A DNA stretch of 64,000 nt from Haliovirga abyssi (GTDB taxonomy: Bacteria; Fusobacteriota; Fusobacteriia; Fusobacteriales; Haliovirgaceae). Position 1 is the stretch's first letter. Each line of letters opens with the position of its first letter. The stretch lies in NCBI RefSeq assembly GCF_030295325.1, contig NZ_AP027059.1:186001-250000 (forward strand). Direction: 5' to 3'. The notes under the pieces are model-generated. The model was not told where the DNA came from. It worked only from the letters and a program-made list of their open reading frames with translations, and ran no database searches. The position numbers were made by a program, and so were the translations under genes. This document shows, in pieces, positions 52,134 through 61,426 of the stretch.

Positions 52134-52155
52134 TTTTTTTATTTCTGAGTTAGTT

Positions 52156-52231
52156 GCGAAAGTAGCTCAGTTGGTAGAGCACTTCCTTGCCAAGGAAGGG
52201 GTCGCGAGTTCGAATCTCGTCTTTCGCTCCA
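52156..52231 (+). tRNA. tRNA-Gly(GCC)
   Basis: Acceptor GCGAAAG pairs with CTTTCGC, and CCA is encoded. The loop TTGCCAA gives GCC. It is the second glycine isoacceptor in this operon. Confidence 0.95.
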
Positions 52232-52243
52232 AAATAAAATTAT

Positions 52244-52319
52244 GGACCATTAGCTCAGTTGGCAGAGCAACCGACTCTTAATCGGTAGGTCACAGGTTCG
52301 AGGCCTGTATGGTCCACCA
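52244..52319 (+). tRNA. tRNA-Lys(CUU)
   Basis: Acceptor GGACCAT pairs with ATGGTCC, and CCA is encoded. The loop CTCTTAA gives CUU. It is the last gene of the tRNA operon. Confidence 0.94.
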
Positions 52320-52331
52320 TATGAAAAATAT

Positions 52332-52366
52332 AACTACCTATTATTTTATAGGTGGTTTTTTATTTT
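52332..52366 (+). terminator. Rho-independent terminator of the tRNA operon
   Basis: AACTACCTAT (52332-52341) pairs with ATAGGTGGTT (52347-52356) with one wobble, followed by a T run. Confidence 0.9.
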
Positions 52367-52730
52367 TTGGATTTGAAAAGATAGTAAAGAGGTATATTTT
52401 ATGTAAAAGAATAAAAAATAAAAGAGTAAAAGAATAATATGAATACTAGTTTTTGGCGACGTTGAAAACATAATCCATGTAGGGGCAATTCATGAATTGC
52501 CCTTACTTGTAATAGCTTGTACACCCAGTCTTTGACATTAGAAAAAGTTTCTTTTCTGAAAAAACATGTTCTTTTGCCGAATGAAAAAACGTGAACAATC
52601 AGAACAAAAACAGTCTAAAATTAATCGTCCCATTCAGCAGGTACAATATTTATATAATATATATAGGGATGATATGTCATAGTTCAAATATATATGTGTA
52701 TAATAATTATAGTACAGTTCTCAAAAAAAC
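52367..52730. other. Non-coding gap with dispersed-repeat remnants
   Basis: The gap between the tRNA terminator and the oppA promoter has no supported gene. It holds short A/G-rich direct repeats (AAAAGAATAAAAAATAAAAG, near 52410), the palindrome at 52479-52506, and a stretch near 52540-52590 (GAAAAAACATGTTCTTTTGCC) that weakly recalls the right half of the 184-290 element. A 61-codon frame at 52591 lacks a ribosome site and family similarity. Confidence 0.6.
52479..52506. repeat. GGGCAATTCATGAATTGCCC palindrome, copy 2
   Basis: A 20-bp perfect palindrome at 52483-52502, extended to GTAGG...CTTAC. It shares its core with the repeat at 28042. Similar palindromes are scattered in many bacterial genomes. 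Confidence 0.75.
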
Positions 52731-52759
52731 TTTACAAGTGTTCAAAAATATGGTATACT
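52731..52759 (+). promoter_or_regulatory. Sigma70 promoter of oppA
   Basis: TTTACA (52731-52736) and TATACT (52754-52759) with a 17-base spacer and an upstream TG for an extended -10. Confidence 0.8.
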
Positions 52760-52804
52760 TGTTCCAATGTAAATAATGTTATAAAATTCTAAGGAGGAGA
52801 TTGT

Positions 52805-54424
52805 ATGAAGAAAAGAGTATTGAGTATCGCATTATTGATGACGTTTGTTTCAGCGGTGTCATTTGGAGGCATTTTTGATTTCTTATTGGGCAAAAAGAAA
52901 GAGGTTAAAAATTTAAAAGCAATTACAGTAAATTTAGGGCAAGAACCTGGATCAATGGATCCACAATTATTAACAGATTCAGTGGCAATACAAGTAAAAG
53001 GATTGACTTCAGAAGGATTAACAAGAATTGGTAAAGATGGTGGAATTATGCCAGGAATGGCAAAAAGTTGGGAAATAAAAGGGAACAAATGGTTTTTTCA
53101 TTTAAGAGATGCAAAATGGTCAAATGGAGATTCAGTAACAGCTAATGATTTTTATTTCGGAATAAAAAGAGCAATAGATCCAGCAACAGCTTCAGAGTAT
53201 GCATATATGACTTATTATATAAAAGGAGCTCAAGAGTTTAACGAAGGTAAATTAAAAGATTTTAGTCAAGTTGGAGTGAAAGTTATAGATGATAAAACAT
53301 TGGAAATAGAATTATCTAAACCAGCAGCATATTTCGCTTCTGTTACAGCTTTTCCTACATATTTACCAGTAAATGAAAAGTTTTATAATGCACATAAAGA
53401 AGAGTTTGCGTTAGAAGCAGATGCATTATTATTTGAGGGTCCATTTATTTTAAAGAGATGGGATCATGATAGCAAAATGATTTTAGTTAAAAATCCAAAT
53501 TATTGGAATAAAGATAATATAAAATTAGATCAAGTTACATTTGTAATGGTTAATGATACAAATACAGCTTTAAATATGTATAAAAATGGAGAATTAGATA
53601 TAGCTGGATTAAGTGGAGATCAATTACCAGCTTATAAAGATAGTAAAGATCTAAGAACATATAGTGATGGTTCAGTTTGGTATTTTGAATTTAATACTAC
53701 TGATAAATTATTTAAAAATGTAAAAATAAGAAAAGCTATAGCTTTAGCAATAGATAGAGAAGCATTAGTAAATAAAATAAAAAAAGATGGTTCTAAAGCT
53801 GGAACAGGAATGGTTCCATTTGGATTCCCTGGTAAAACTGCCAAAGGATTTAGAGGAGATTATGGAAATCAATTATATAGCTATAATCCAGTAGAAGCTA
53901 AAAAGTTATTTGCTGAAGGATTGAAAGAAGTTGGATATACAGGACCAGTTGTAGTAAGTATGTTAACAGGAACAAGTGATGGAGCTACAAAAGAAGCTCA
54001 ATTTTATCAAGAACAATTAAGAACAAACCTTGGAATAGAAGCTAAAATAGAACAAGTAACATTCCAAATTAGACTTCAAAGAATGAGTTCTAAAGATTTT
54101 CAAATAGTTCTTGCAGGATGGGGACCTGATTATTTAGACCCAATGACATATATGGATTTATGGGTAACAGGTGGAGGAAACAACCAAACTTCTTGGAGTA
54201 ATCCAGAATATGACAAATATATAGAAACTGCTCAAAAATCATCTGATAATGCAGTTAGAATGGATGCAATGGCTGCAGCAGAAAAAATACTTGCAAAAGA
54301 TTTTCCTGTAGCAGTAACATTCTATAGAAATAGAAATAGATTAGTTAATCCAAAATTAAAAGGAGTTAAATTTAGATCAGTTGGATCGGAAACAGATCTT
54401 TATTGGGCATATTTAGAGGATTAA
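52805..54424 (+). CDS. oppA: Oligopeptide ABC transporter substrate-binding protein
   Basis: The 539-residue SBP_bac_5 family protein captures peptides in the periplasm. The signal peptide (KKRVLSIALLMTFVSAVSFG) has no lipobox cysteine, so it is probably free rather than lipid-anchored. Family motifs include NLGQEPGSMDPQLLTDSV, GLTRIGKDGGIMPGMAKSWE, FHLRDAKWSNGDSVTANDF and VRKAIALAID-like IRKAIALAIDREALVNKI. A TAAGGAGG site precedes the ATG. It has its own terminator, and the permease genes follow after a 387-base gap. Confidence 0.94.
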   Translation: MKKRVLSIALLMTFVSAVSFGGIFDFLLGKKKEVKNLKAITVNLGQEPGSMDPQLLTDSVAIQVKGLTSEGLTRIGKDGGIMPGMAKSWEIKGNKWFFHLRDAKWSNGDSVTANDFYFGIKRAIDPATASEYAYMTYYIKGAQEFNEGKLKDFSQVGVKVIDDKTLEIELSKPAAYFASVTAFPTYLPVNEKFYNAHKEEFALEADALLFEGPFILKRWDHDSKMILVKNPNYWNKDNIKLDQVTFVMVNDTNTALNMYKNGELDIAGLSGDQLPAYKDSKDLRTYSDGSVWYFEFNTTDKLFKNVKIRKAIALAIDREALVNKIKKDGSKAGTGMVPFGFPGKTAKGFRGDYGNQLYSYNPVEAKKLFAEGLKEVGYTGPVVVSMLTGTSDGATKEAQFYQEQLRTNLGIEAKIEQVTFQIRLQRMSSKDFQIVLAGWGPDYLDPMTYMDLWVTGGGNNQTSWSNPEYDKYIETAQKSSDNAVRMDAMAAAEKILAKDFPVAVTFYRNRNRLVNPKLKGVKFRSVGSETDLYWAYLED

Positions 54425-54498
54425 TTTAGTTGAAAAATATAAGAAGAATGTTTTAAAAGTCAGTTTATAAAATTAATTTTGTAATGAAAAGTATAGAG

Positions 54499-54521
54499 TG
54501 ACCACTTCGGTGGTCATTTTT
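54499..54521 (+). terminator. Rho-independent terminator between oppA and oppB
   Basis: TGACCAC and GTGGTCA enclose a TTCG tetraloop (54499-54516), followed by TTTTT. It would end or reduce transcription before oppBCDF, raising the relative level of the binding protein. Confidence 0.9.
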
Positions 54522-54751
54522 ATGCTGATATACAATAATGAATAAAATATAATATTTTATCTGTAAAAAGAGATTTAGTTTTCTTAGCACCACTACAGAT
54601 AGTGCTTAAATGTTTTGACGATACTATATATAGTGGTATTAAGAAAACTGTCTTTTAATTGAAAGGTGGATTCAATTCCCCGCTGTTTGCGGAGAGGTGT
54701 TTATTTGCATAAGTAATAAAATTAATAATTTAAAAACGGATTAAAAATAAT
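54522..54751 (+). other. Structured non-coding stretch between oppA and oppB
   Basis: AGTTTTCTTAGCACCACTA (54577-54595) and TAGTGGTATTAAGAAAACT (54631-54649) form an imperfect inverted repeat with two mismatches. A small hairpin CCGC-TGTTT-GCGG follows at 54680-54692. No open frame is convincing. It could be a degraded mobile element or a structured RNA; nothing decides. Confidence 0.5.
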
Positions 54752-54780
54752 TTGCCATTTTTTATATGATGAATTATTCT
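54752..54780 (+). promoter_or_regulatory. Promoter of oppBCDF
   Basis: TTGCCA (54752-54757) and TATTCT (54775-54780) with a 17-base spacer, 31 bases before oppB. Confidence 0.6.
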
Positions 54781-54811
54781 TAACGTTTATAATAAAGAGA
54801 GGAAGAGATAA

Positions 54812-55756
54812 ATGTTAAAATTTATACTAAAAAGAATATTATCTGGAGTGGTTACACTTTGGATTGTTACAACAATTACATTTTTTTTGATGCATGCCTT
54901 ACCAGGAGATCCTTTTGCAAGTGAAAAGGCAATTCCGCCTAAAATAAAGGCTAATTTAATGAAGAAATATCATTTAGATAAACCATTAGTGGTTCAATAT
55001 GTCTATTATTTAGGTGGCATAGTAAAGGGCGATTTTGGAATGTCTATGAAAGTAAGAGGTAGAAAAGTAAGTAGAATAATAGCTAGAGCATATCCTATTT
55101 CCTTAGACTTAGGTATGAGAGCTATAATTTTTGCATTTATATTTGGAATATTTTTTGGAATAATAGGAGCATTTAACCGTGGCAAATGGGAAGACACGGG
55201 AGCAATGGCAGTGGCTATTATAGGAGTTTCAGTTCCAAGTTTTATAATTGCAGGAACTTTACAATGGATAGATATATTTGTAAGTAAAAAAGCGGGTATT
55301 AGTTTACTTCCTGTAGCAGGATATGATTCTCCAGCACATAAAATAATGCCAACAATAGCGCTAGGTCTTATGGCAGTAGCTGTAATTGCTAGAATGATGA
55401 GAGCTTCTATGATAGAAGTTTTAAATCAAGATTATATAAAAACAGCAAAATCAAAAGGGCTAGCTTCTAAAATAGTGATTTGGAAACATGCTTTTAGAAA
55501 TGCAATCATGCCAGTTATTACTTATTTAGGGCCTTTAATCGCAGCAATTACAACAGGTTCTTTTGTAATTGAAAAGGTTTTCGCAATTCCTGGATTGGGG
55601 AAATATTACGTAGAAAGTATTTATAACAGAGATTATACAATGGTATTGGGAATTACAGTTTTTTACTCACTTCTTCTAATAGTAATGGTTTTAATAGTTG
55701 ATATTTTATATGGATTTATTGATCCTAGAGTAAGAATTGGGAAAGGAAGGGAGTAA
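54812..55756 (+). CDS. oppB: Oligopeptide ABC transporter permease OppB
   Basis: The 314-residue integral membrane protein has about six segments and the OppB/DppB opening LKFILKRILSGVVTLWIVTTITFFLMHALPGDP. The EAA loop that contacts the ATPase is seen in DYIKTAKSKGLASKIVIWKHAFRNAIMPV. It ends with VDILYGFIDPRVRIG, typical of this subfamily. Three bases separate it from oppC. Confidence 0.95.
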   Translation: MLKFILKRILSGVVTLWIVTTITFFLMHALPGDPFASEKAIPPKIKANLMKKYHLDKPLVVQYVYYLGGIVKGDFGMSMKVRGRKVSRIIARAYPISLDLGMRAIIFAFIFGIFFGIIGAFNRGKWEDTGAMAVAIIGVSVPSFIIAGTLQWIDIFVSKKAGISLLPVAGYDSPAHKIMPTIALGLMAVAVIARMMRASMIEVLNQDYIKTAKSKGLASKIVIWKHAFRNAIMPVITYLGPLIAAITTGSFVIEKVFAIPGLGKYYVESIYNRDYTMVLGITVFYSLLLIVMVLIVDILYGFIDPRVRIGKGRE

Positions 55757-55759
55757 TAG

Positions 55760-56683
55760 ATGAAAAATTTGGATTTTACATTAGTTGGAAAAAATTTAGA
55801 AGAGAGCGAGAAAATATACAAGCCGAGTTTGACATATTGGAAAGATGTTTGGAGAAGATTAAAACAGAATAAAGCAGCAATGTTTTTCTTAGTTTCTTTA
55901 GTAGTACTAATAATAATGGCAATAATAGGTCCATATTTAAATAAATATGATTTTAGAGAACAACATCTAGATTGGCAATATAAATTTTGGGATAAAGCAA
56001 GTTTTGAAAAAGGATTTTTCTTCGGAACAGATGATTTTGGAAGAGATATGTTTACTAGAATATGGGAAGGTGGAAGAATCTCATTTACAATAGCGTTTGT
56101 AGTTGTTTTTATAGAGGGGGTAGTTGGGACTCTTTATGGAGGGATTGCAGGATATTTTGGTGGAAAAATAGATTTTTATATGATGAGATTTGTAGAGATA
56201 ATGATGGCTGTACCAAGTATAATATATATAATATTATTAATGGTAGTTATGGGAGCTGGAGTTAATACAATTATTATAGCAATGGGACTTACAACATGGA
56301 TGGTAATGGCTATGATTGTAAGAGGAGAAGTTATAAAGATAAAGCAGCAAGAGTTTGTTATGGCATCAGTGGCTTTAGGAGCAAGTTCATTTAGAATTAT
56401 ATTAAGGCATCTTATACCAAATGCTATGGGGCAAATAATTGTACGTTTGACACTAGATATACCATCAGCGATATTTACAGAAGCGTTTTTGAGTTTCATA
56501 GGTATAGGAGTTCCTGCACCAATAGCATCATGGGGTAGTTTAGCAAATAATGGATATCAATTATTAGCAGTTGCACCACATCTATTTATTTTGCCAGCAC
56601 TGTTTATATCGTTTACTACAATGGCATTTAATATTGTTGGAGATGCATTAAGAGATGCAATGGATCCTAAATTAAGAAAATAA
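55760..56683 (+). CDS. oppC: Oligopeptide ABC transporter permease OppC
   Basis: The 307-residue permease has the long cytoplasmic N-terminus and DVWRRLKQNKAAMFFLVSLV typical of OppC. FFGTDDFGRDMFTRIWEGGRIS is the family signature, and the EAA loop is QEFVMASVALGASSFRIILRHLIPNAM. It pairs with OppB to form the channel. It is followed by oppD after 18 bases. Confidence 0.95.
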   Translation: MKNLDFTLVGKNLEESEKIYKPSLTYWKDVWRRLKQNKAAMFFLVSLVVLIIMAIIGPYLNKYDFREQHLDWQYKFWDKASFEKGFFFGTDDFGRDMFTRIWEGGRISFTIAFVVVFIEGVVGTLYGGIAGYFGGKIDFYMMRFVEIMMAVPSIIYIILLMVVMGAGVNTIIIAMGLTTWMVMAMIVRGEVIKIKQQEFVMASVALGASSFRIILRHLIPNAMGQIIVRLTLDIPSAIFTEAFLSFIGIGVPAPIASWGSLANNGYQLLAVAPHLFILPALFISFTTMAFNIVGDALRDAMDPKLRK

Positions 56684-56701
56684 GATGAGGAGAAGATTAA
56701 G

Positions 56702-57733
56702 ATGGTTAAAGATAAAATATTAGATGTTAAAGATTTATATGTTTCATTTGATACTTACGCTGGGGAAGTTCAAGCGATAAGAGGTGTTAGCTTTGATCTT
56801 AAAAGAGGAGAATCATTGGCAATTGTTGGTGAATCTGGTTCTGGAAAGTCAGTTACAGTTCAAACAATAATGAAATTAATACCTATGCCGCCAGGTAGGG
56901 TAAAATCAGGAGAGATAATTTTTGAGGGCGAAGATATAGCAAAGAAATCTGAACATGATATGCAAAACATAAGAGGTGGAAAAATTGGGATGATATTTCA
57001 AGACCCAATGTCTTCATTAAACCCAACAATGAGTGTAGGAGCACAAATAGCGGAAGGAATAATAAAACATCAAAGATTATCAAAAAAAGAAGCTAAAATA
57101 AAAGCGTTAGAGATGTTAAAACTTGTAGGAATTCCAAATGCTGAAAAAAGAATAAAACAATATCCACATGAATTTAGTGGTGGAATGAGACAAAGAGTTA
57201 TGATAGGAATAGCATTATCTTGTAATCCTGATCTACTGATAGCTGATGAACCAACAACAGCATTAGATGTAACTATACAGGCACAAATTTTAGATTTGAT
57301 GAAAGATTTAAAATCAAAATTAGGTACAGCTATTATTTTAATAACACATGATTTGGGAGTTGTAGCAGATATTGCAGAAAGAGTTGTTGTGATGTATGGT
57401 GGAGAAATAATGGAAGAAGCAGATGTTAAAACTATTTTTTATGCTCCGAAACATCCGTACACTTGGGGATTGTTACAATCTATGCCAAGATTAGATTTAG
57501 GAAAAGATGAGGAAGAAACATTAAGATCAATAGAAGGGACTCCACCAGATTTATTCAATCCACCAAAAGGGTGTCCATTTGCTCCAAGGTGTGAATATGC
57601 AATGAAAGTATGTTTAGAAAAAAAACCACATTTTTTTGAAATTGAAGAAGGACATAAAGCTGCATGTTGGTTATTGCATGAAGATGCTCCAAATATAGAA
57701 TCTCCAATAGAAAGCAGGAGGAAAAAGATATGA
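56702..57733 (+). CDS. oppD: Oligopeptide ABC transporter ATPase OppD
   Basis: The 343-residue ATPase has Walker A GESGSGKS, the FSGGMRQRV signature, Walker B LLIADEPTTALD and the H-loop THDLGVVADI. The C-terminal oligopeptide/dipeptide domain includes the cysteine-rich GCPFAPRCEYAMKVC cluster, which in several members binds an iron-sulfur centre. The stop overlaps oppF by four bases. Confidence 0.95.
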   Translation: MVKDKILDVKDLYVSFDTYAGEVQAIRGVSFDLKRGESLAIVGESGSGKSVTVQTIMKLIPMPPGRVKSGEIIFEGEDIAKKSEHDMQNIRGGKIGMIFQDPMSSLNPTMSVGAQIAEGIIKHQRLSKKEAKIKALEMLKLVGIPNAEKRIKQYPHEFSGGMRQRVMIGIALSCNPDLLIADEPTTALDVTIQAQILDLMKDLKSKLGTAIILITHDLGVVADIAERVVVMYGGEIMEEADVKTIFYAPKHPYTWGLLQSMPRLDLGKDEEETLRSIEGTPPDLFNPPKGCPFAPRCEYAMKVCLEKKPHFFEIEEGHKAACWLLHEDAPNIESPIESRRKKI

Positions 57734-58698
57734 GCAAAGAAAAATTAGTAGAAATAAAAGAGTTGAAAAAACATTTTGACGTAGGTCATAAGCAAATATT
57801 AAAAGCTGTAGATGGAGTTAGTTTTGATATATATAAAGGAGAAACACTTGGTTTAGTAGGGGAATCAGGGTGTGGAAAAACTACATTAGGTAGAACTTTG
57901 ACAGTATTATATAAGAAAACAGCTGGAAATATATTTTATAAAGGAGAAAATGTAGATAAAATTTCATATAAAGAGTTTGCTAAAAAAGTGCAAATGATAT
58001 TTCAAGATCCACAAGCTTCTCTAAACCCAAGAATGACAGTTGGAGATATTATAGCTGAGGGATTAGATATTCACGAAATGTACACAACTAAAGAAGAAAG
58101 GAATAAAATAGTTTTTGAACTATTAGAAAAAGTTGGATTAAATAGAGAACATGCAAGTAGATTTCCACATGAATTTAGTGGAGGACAAAGACAAAGGATA
58201 GGAATAGCAAGAGCATTAGCTATAAAACCAGAATTTATAGTATGCGATGAACCTATTTCAGCGTTAGACGTATCAATACAAGCGCAAGTTGTAAATTTAT
58301 TAAAAGATTTGCAAAAAGAACAACAGTTGACATATTTATTTATAGCTCATGATTTGAGTATGGTAAAATATATATCTGATAGAATAGCTGTAATGTATTT
58401 AGGAGATATGGTTGAGTTAGCTGCAACAGATGAACTATATAATAAACCGTTACATCCTTATAGTGAAGCTTTGTTGTCTGCGGTACCAATAGCTGATCCA
58501 GAAGCAGAGATAACTAAAAATAGAATAAAATTAGAAGGAGAATTACCAAGTCCAATAAATCCTCCTGTGGGATGTAAATTTTCTACAAGATGTAGATATG
58601 CAGATGAGACTTGTATGGCTGAAAGACCAAAATTAAGAGAAATAATTCCAGGAAGACTAGCAGCATGTCATTATGCAGAAAGATTTTTAGATAAATAA
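57730..58698 (+). CDS. oppF: Oligopeptide ABC transporter ATPase OppF
   Basis: The 322-residue partner ATPase has Walker A GESGCGKT, FSGGQRQRIGIARALA, Walker B FIVCDEPISALD and AHDLSMVKYIS. It ends with the oligo_HPY domain GCKFSTRCRYADETC. GAGGAAAAAGAT precedes the ATG at 57730. The stop codon ends on the base before the third copy of the inverted-end element (58699), and a strong terminator follows. Confidence 0.95.
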   Translation: MSKEKLVEIKELKKHFDVGHKQILKAVDGVSFDIYKGETLGLVGESGCGKTTLGRTLTVLYKKTAGNIFYKGENVDKISYKEFAKKVQMIFQDPQASLNPRMTVGDIIAEGLDIHEMYTTKEERNKIVFELLEKVGLNREHASRFPHEFSGGQRQRIGIARALAIKPEFIVCDEPISALDVSIQAQVVNLLKDLQKEQQLTYLFIAHDLSMVKYISDRIAVMYLGDMVELAATDELYNKPLHPYSEALLSAVPIADPEAEITKNRIKLEGELPSPINPPVGCKFSTRCRYADETCMAERPKLREIIPGRLAACHYAERFLDK

Positions 58699-58846
58699 GG
58701 AATAGCTTAAAAATAATTCAGCTGTTTTGTTTTAAAAGGTTCAAGGTTCTTTTATGAAAATTACATAAAAAACTACGCCTAACATATGCAACGTTTCAAC
58801 CATTTTTATAACAAAAAATGAGAAAATTATTTTTTAAACGTTCCTA
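58699..58846 (+). repeat. 148-bp inverted-end element directly after the oppF stop (copy C)
   Basis: Left end GGAATAGCTTAAAAATAA starts on the base after the stop codon. The right end ATTATTTTTTAAACGTTCCTA matches copy A over more than 40 bases, including TTTTTATAACAAAA. Length is nearly the same as copy A. The 342-base gap 58699-59040 also holds a terminator (58860-58908) and a promoter (58944-58972). Confidence 0.8.
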
Positions 58847-58859
58847 ATTATTATATTTT

Positions 58860-58908
58860 ATGAGAGAAATTTAAATGAAAAAATTCATATAAATTTCTCT
58901 CATTTTTA
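58860..58908 (+). terminator. Rho-independent terminator of the opp operon
   Basis: TGAGAGAAATTT (58861-58872) pairs with AAATTTCTCTCA (58891-58902). AATGAA and TTCAT extend the stem inward, and TTTTTATA follows. Confidence 0.9.
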
Positions 58909-58943
58909 TATTATAAATAAAAAAACTAAAATTTAAAATTATT

Positions 58944-58972
58944 TTGACACAAAAGGATAGAAGTGTTATAAT
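58944..58972 (+). promoter_or_regulatory. Consensus promoter of the 59041 lipoprotein gene
   Basis: TTGACA (58944-58949), a 17-base spacer and TATAAT (58967-58972): both are perfect, with an upstream TG. The leader is about 60 bases. Confidence 0.9.
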
Positions 58973-59040
58973 GCAAATGTTCATTATTGAATCAGACAGT
59001 GATTAGATAATGTTCTTAAAAAGAAAAGGAGGTTTTTGAA

Positions 59041-59993
59041 TGAAAAAGGTAATATTTGTTTTTTTAATAATTTTATTTGTAGGATGTAGTAATGAAGAGA
59101 TAAGAAAAGGTGGGACTAGTTGGGATAAAATAAATATTCCAAAAGAAAAAAATTATTATGATTCAAATGGTAGTTTATTAGAAAAAATTGTTTACAATGG
59201 AAAAATAGAGGGGATGCTAGATAAGAAGGTAATAGTGGAAGGAAAAATAATAGATTATAAAAAAAAAGAAATTGGAAAAATTAGAAATAGTTATTCAATG
59301 GAAAACAAAATATTAGAAGAAAAAATGTTTGATAGAGCAGGAGAAGTTATAAAAAATATAAAATATATATATTCGAAAGATGGTAAATTAATATCAAAAA
59401 CTATAATTGGGAAAAATTATAAATTAGAGAATGTATACTCTGGAGACAATGGATTAGATATAAAAAAGACAGGGAAAAATGGAGGAGATTTAATTTTAAA
59501 TATAAGAGAAGAAAAATATGATTTAAAGGGAAATTTAATAAAAGATTATTATGAAGATAATAATGGAAATTTATTGTTAGGATATGATTATAAATATAAA
59601 TATGATTTAAAAGGAAGATTGGTAGAAAAAATAATTACTAGAAATGATGGATTTGAATTTAATCAAAGTTATGAAACTGAATTAAATAGAGATGAAAAAG
59701 TAACATCAATTGCAGAATATGACTCTGATGGAAGAGTGAAAAAATATACAGAATATGCTTATGATGATTTGGGGAAACTTTCTAGTAAAATAATAAAAGA
59801 TGAGTTAGAGGAAATAAAAGAAAAAGAAGATTATGATTTGAATGGAAATATTTCTAACAAAATATTTTATTATCAAGATGGGAGTAAAATTTATGAAATT
59901 CATAAAGAATATGATGATAAAAATAGAATTGTGTTAGAGGATAAAAAAGACAGTAAAGGCAATAAAATTTTAACAATAACATATATTTATTAG
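59041..59993 (+). CDS. Lipoprotein with YD-like repeats, unknown function
   Basis: The signal peptide ends at the lipobox LFVGC, with C16 as the modified residue. The rest of the 317 residues is beta-rich with repeated units of the type YDLKGNLIKDYYEDNNGN, YDLKGRLVEKIITRNDG and YDLNGNISNKIFYYQDG, resembling RHS/YD-type repeats found in surface and secreted proteins. I cannot assign a function. It has an AAGGAGG site and a consensus promoter, which suggests strong expression. The downstream gene follows after 11 bases. Confidence 0.78.
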
Positions 59994-60004
59994 GAGGAAT
60001 TATA

Positions 60005-61261
60005 ATGAAAAAAATAAGTTATATATTAATTTTTATTTTATTTTCAATATCAATTTTTGCCAAAACGAACCTTCTGTTTTGGCATGGAATGGAAAAAGGT
60101 GCTAATGAAGAGCTATTAAAAAGGAAAGTAGCGGAATTTGAAAGTAAAAATCCTGAGATAACAGTAACTTTAGAAAATTATGGAGAACAAGATTATTTGG
60201 AAAAAAAATTAAATAAAAAATTATTATCTAATGAAGGACCAGATATGTTATGGTTGGGACCTCAAATGTTAGGTAAATTAGTAAACACAGGGAAATTATT
60301 AAGTTTAGATAAATATATGGAAAATGATGACATATTTTCAGATTTCGACGTTTACAGAAGTTTAATAGAAGGAACAAAATATAATGGGAAGACATATTCT
60401 TTACCATTTGATGGAAATAATTTAGAACTATCTTATAATAAAGAGATATTTAAAAAACTAGGAATAGATGCAAAAAAAATAAAAACTTGGAATGATTTTT
60501 TGAAAGCTGCTAAAAGAGCAACGATAGATACTACAGGAGATGGGAAAATAGATCAGTATGGATTTTTAATTCCATTTGGGGATAAAGAGTGGACAGTTTG
60601 GATTTGGCAAACTTTTTTATGGGGAAATGGTGGAGAGTTTTTAAGTGATGATAATAAGACACCTCTTTTTAATTCAGGAGCAGGGATAAAAGCTTTGGAG
60701 TTTTGGAAAAATTTAATTTATAAAGAGAAAGTAGCAAAACTTTCAGATTATAACAAAGGGTGGGATATATCAAGCTTTATAAATGGAAAAGTTGCAATGG
60801 TTATAAATGGACCTTGGAATTTTATGAAACTTCAAAAAGAATTTAAGGGGAAATATGGAGCAATATATTTACCAACTAATGATAAGAGAGTGACAAATAT
60901 AGGCGGGGAAAATTTATATATTTTTAAATCAAATAAGGAAAAAGAAGATGCAGCTTGGAGATTTGGGAAATATATTCTTTCAGATAATTTTCAAGTGGAA
61001 TGGGCTACAAAAACAGGATATTTACCAGTTACAAATAGTGCTGTAAATACAACAACATACAAGAAATTCTTATCAGGAAATGATTTTTTGAAAATATATG
61101 TAGAACAAATGAGATATGGAAAAATGAGACCAACTATTCCGGAGTATGATAATATTTCTTCTTATTTAGGATACCAATTAAAAACAGTATTAGAAGATAA
61201 AATACCTGTAGAAATAGGTCTAGAAAATGCTGAAGAATTTGCTAATGATATATTAAATTAA
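60005..61261 (+). CDS. Family 1 extracellular solute-binding protein (sugar type), orphan
   Basis: The 418-residue protein has a signal peptide ending near SISIFA (cleavage about residue 20, no lipobox) and the SBP_bac_1 pattern: TNLLFWHGMEKGANEELLK at the mature N-terminus, GPDMLWLGPQMLGKLVNTGKL and YNKEIFKKLGIDAKKIKTWNDF. Such proteins bind sugars or glycerol-phosphate for an ABC importer, but no permease or ATPase gene is adjacent. It has a TAGGAGG site and ends in a terminator. Confidence 0.88.
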   Translation: MKKISYILIFILFSISIFAKTNLLFWHGMEKGANEELLKRKVAEFESKNPEITVTLENYGEQDYLEKKLNKKLLSNEGPDMLWLGPQMLGKLVNTGKLLSLDKYMENDDIFSDFDVYRSLIEGTKYNGKTYSLPFDGNNLELSYNKEIFKKLGIDAKKIKTWNDFLKAAKRATIDTTGDGKIDQYGFLIPFGDKEWTVWIWQTFLWGNGGEFLSDDNKTPLFNSGAGIKALEFWKNLIYKEKVAKLSDYNKGWDISSFINGKVAMVINGPWNFMKLQKEFKGKYGAIYLPTNDKRVTNIGGENLYIFKSNKEKEDAAWRFGKYILSDNFQVEWATKTGYLPVTNSAVNTTTYKKFLSGNDFLKIYVEQMRYGKMRPTIPEYDNISSYLGYQLKTVLEDKIPVEIGLENAEEFANDILN

Positions 61262-61288
61262 GAAAGCCGCTTGGCTTTCTTTTTATTT
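61261..61288 (+). terminator. Rho-independent terminator after the 60005 gene
   Basis: AGAAAGCC and GGCTTTCT enclose a GCTT loop (61261-61280), followed by a T-rich tail; the stem begins inside the stop codon. Confidence 0.88.
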
Positions 61289-61295
61289 TGATTTA

Positions 61296-61304
61296 TGATA
61301 TAAT
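61296..61304 (+). promoter_or_regulatory. Extended -10 promoter, probable for pyrK-pyrD
   Basis: TGATATAAT (61296-61304) fits TGnTATAAT. The -35 region (TTTCTT) is weak and lies in the preceding terminator. The leader would be about 115 bases and contains a partial repeat. Confidence 0.5.
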
Positions 61305-61327
61305 ATTTTTATTTGAAAAAAATATAC

Positions 61328-61388
61328 CCAATGCGTGTAGTGGTTTAACCATTTTTATAACAAAATATAAGAAAATTATTTTTTATAA
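61328..61388 (+). repeat. Partial copy of the inverted-end element (copy D)
   Basis: TTTAACCATTTTTATAACAA and the following AAATATAAGAAAATTATTTTTTATAAAT match the right part of copies A and C. The left end and the terminal ACGTTCC are missing. Confidence 0.6.
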
Positions 61389-61426
61389 ATAAATCATAAT
61401 TTTAAAAATATTCGAGGGGTGATGTT

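Noticed and set aside
52591-52776. 61-codon frame between the tRNA operon and oppA
   Set aside because: No ribosome site, low-complexity Y/N/I-rich translation and overlap with the oppA promoter.
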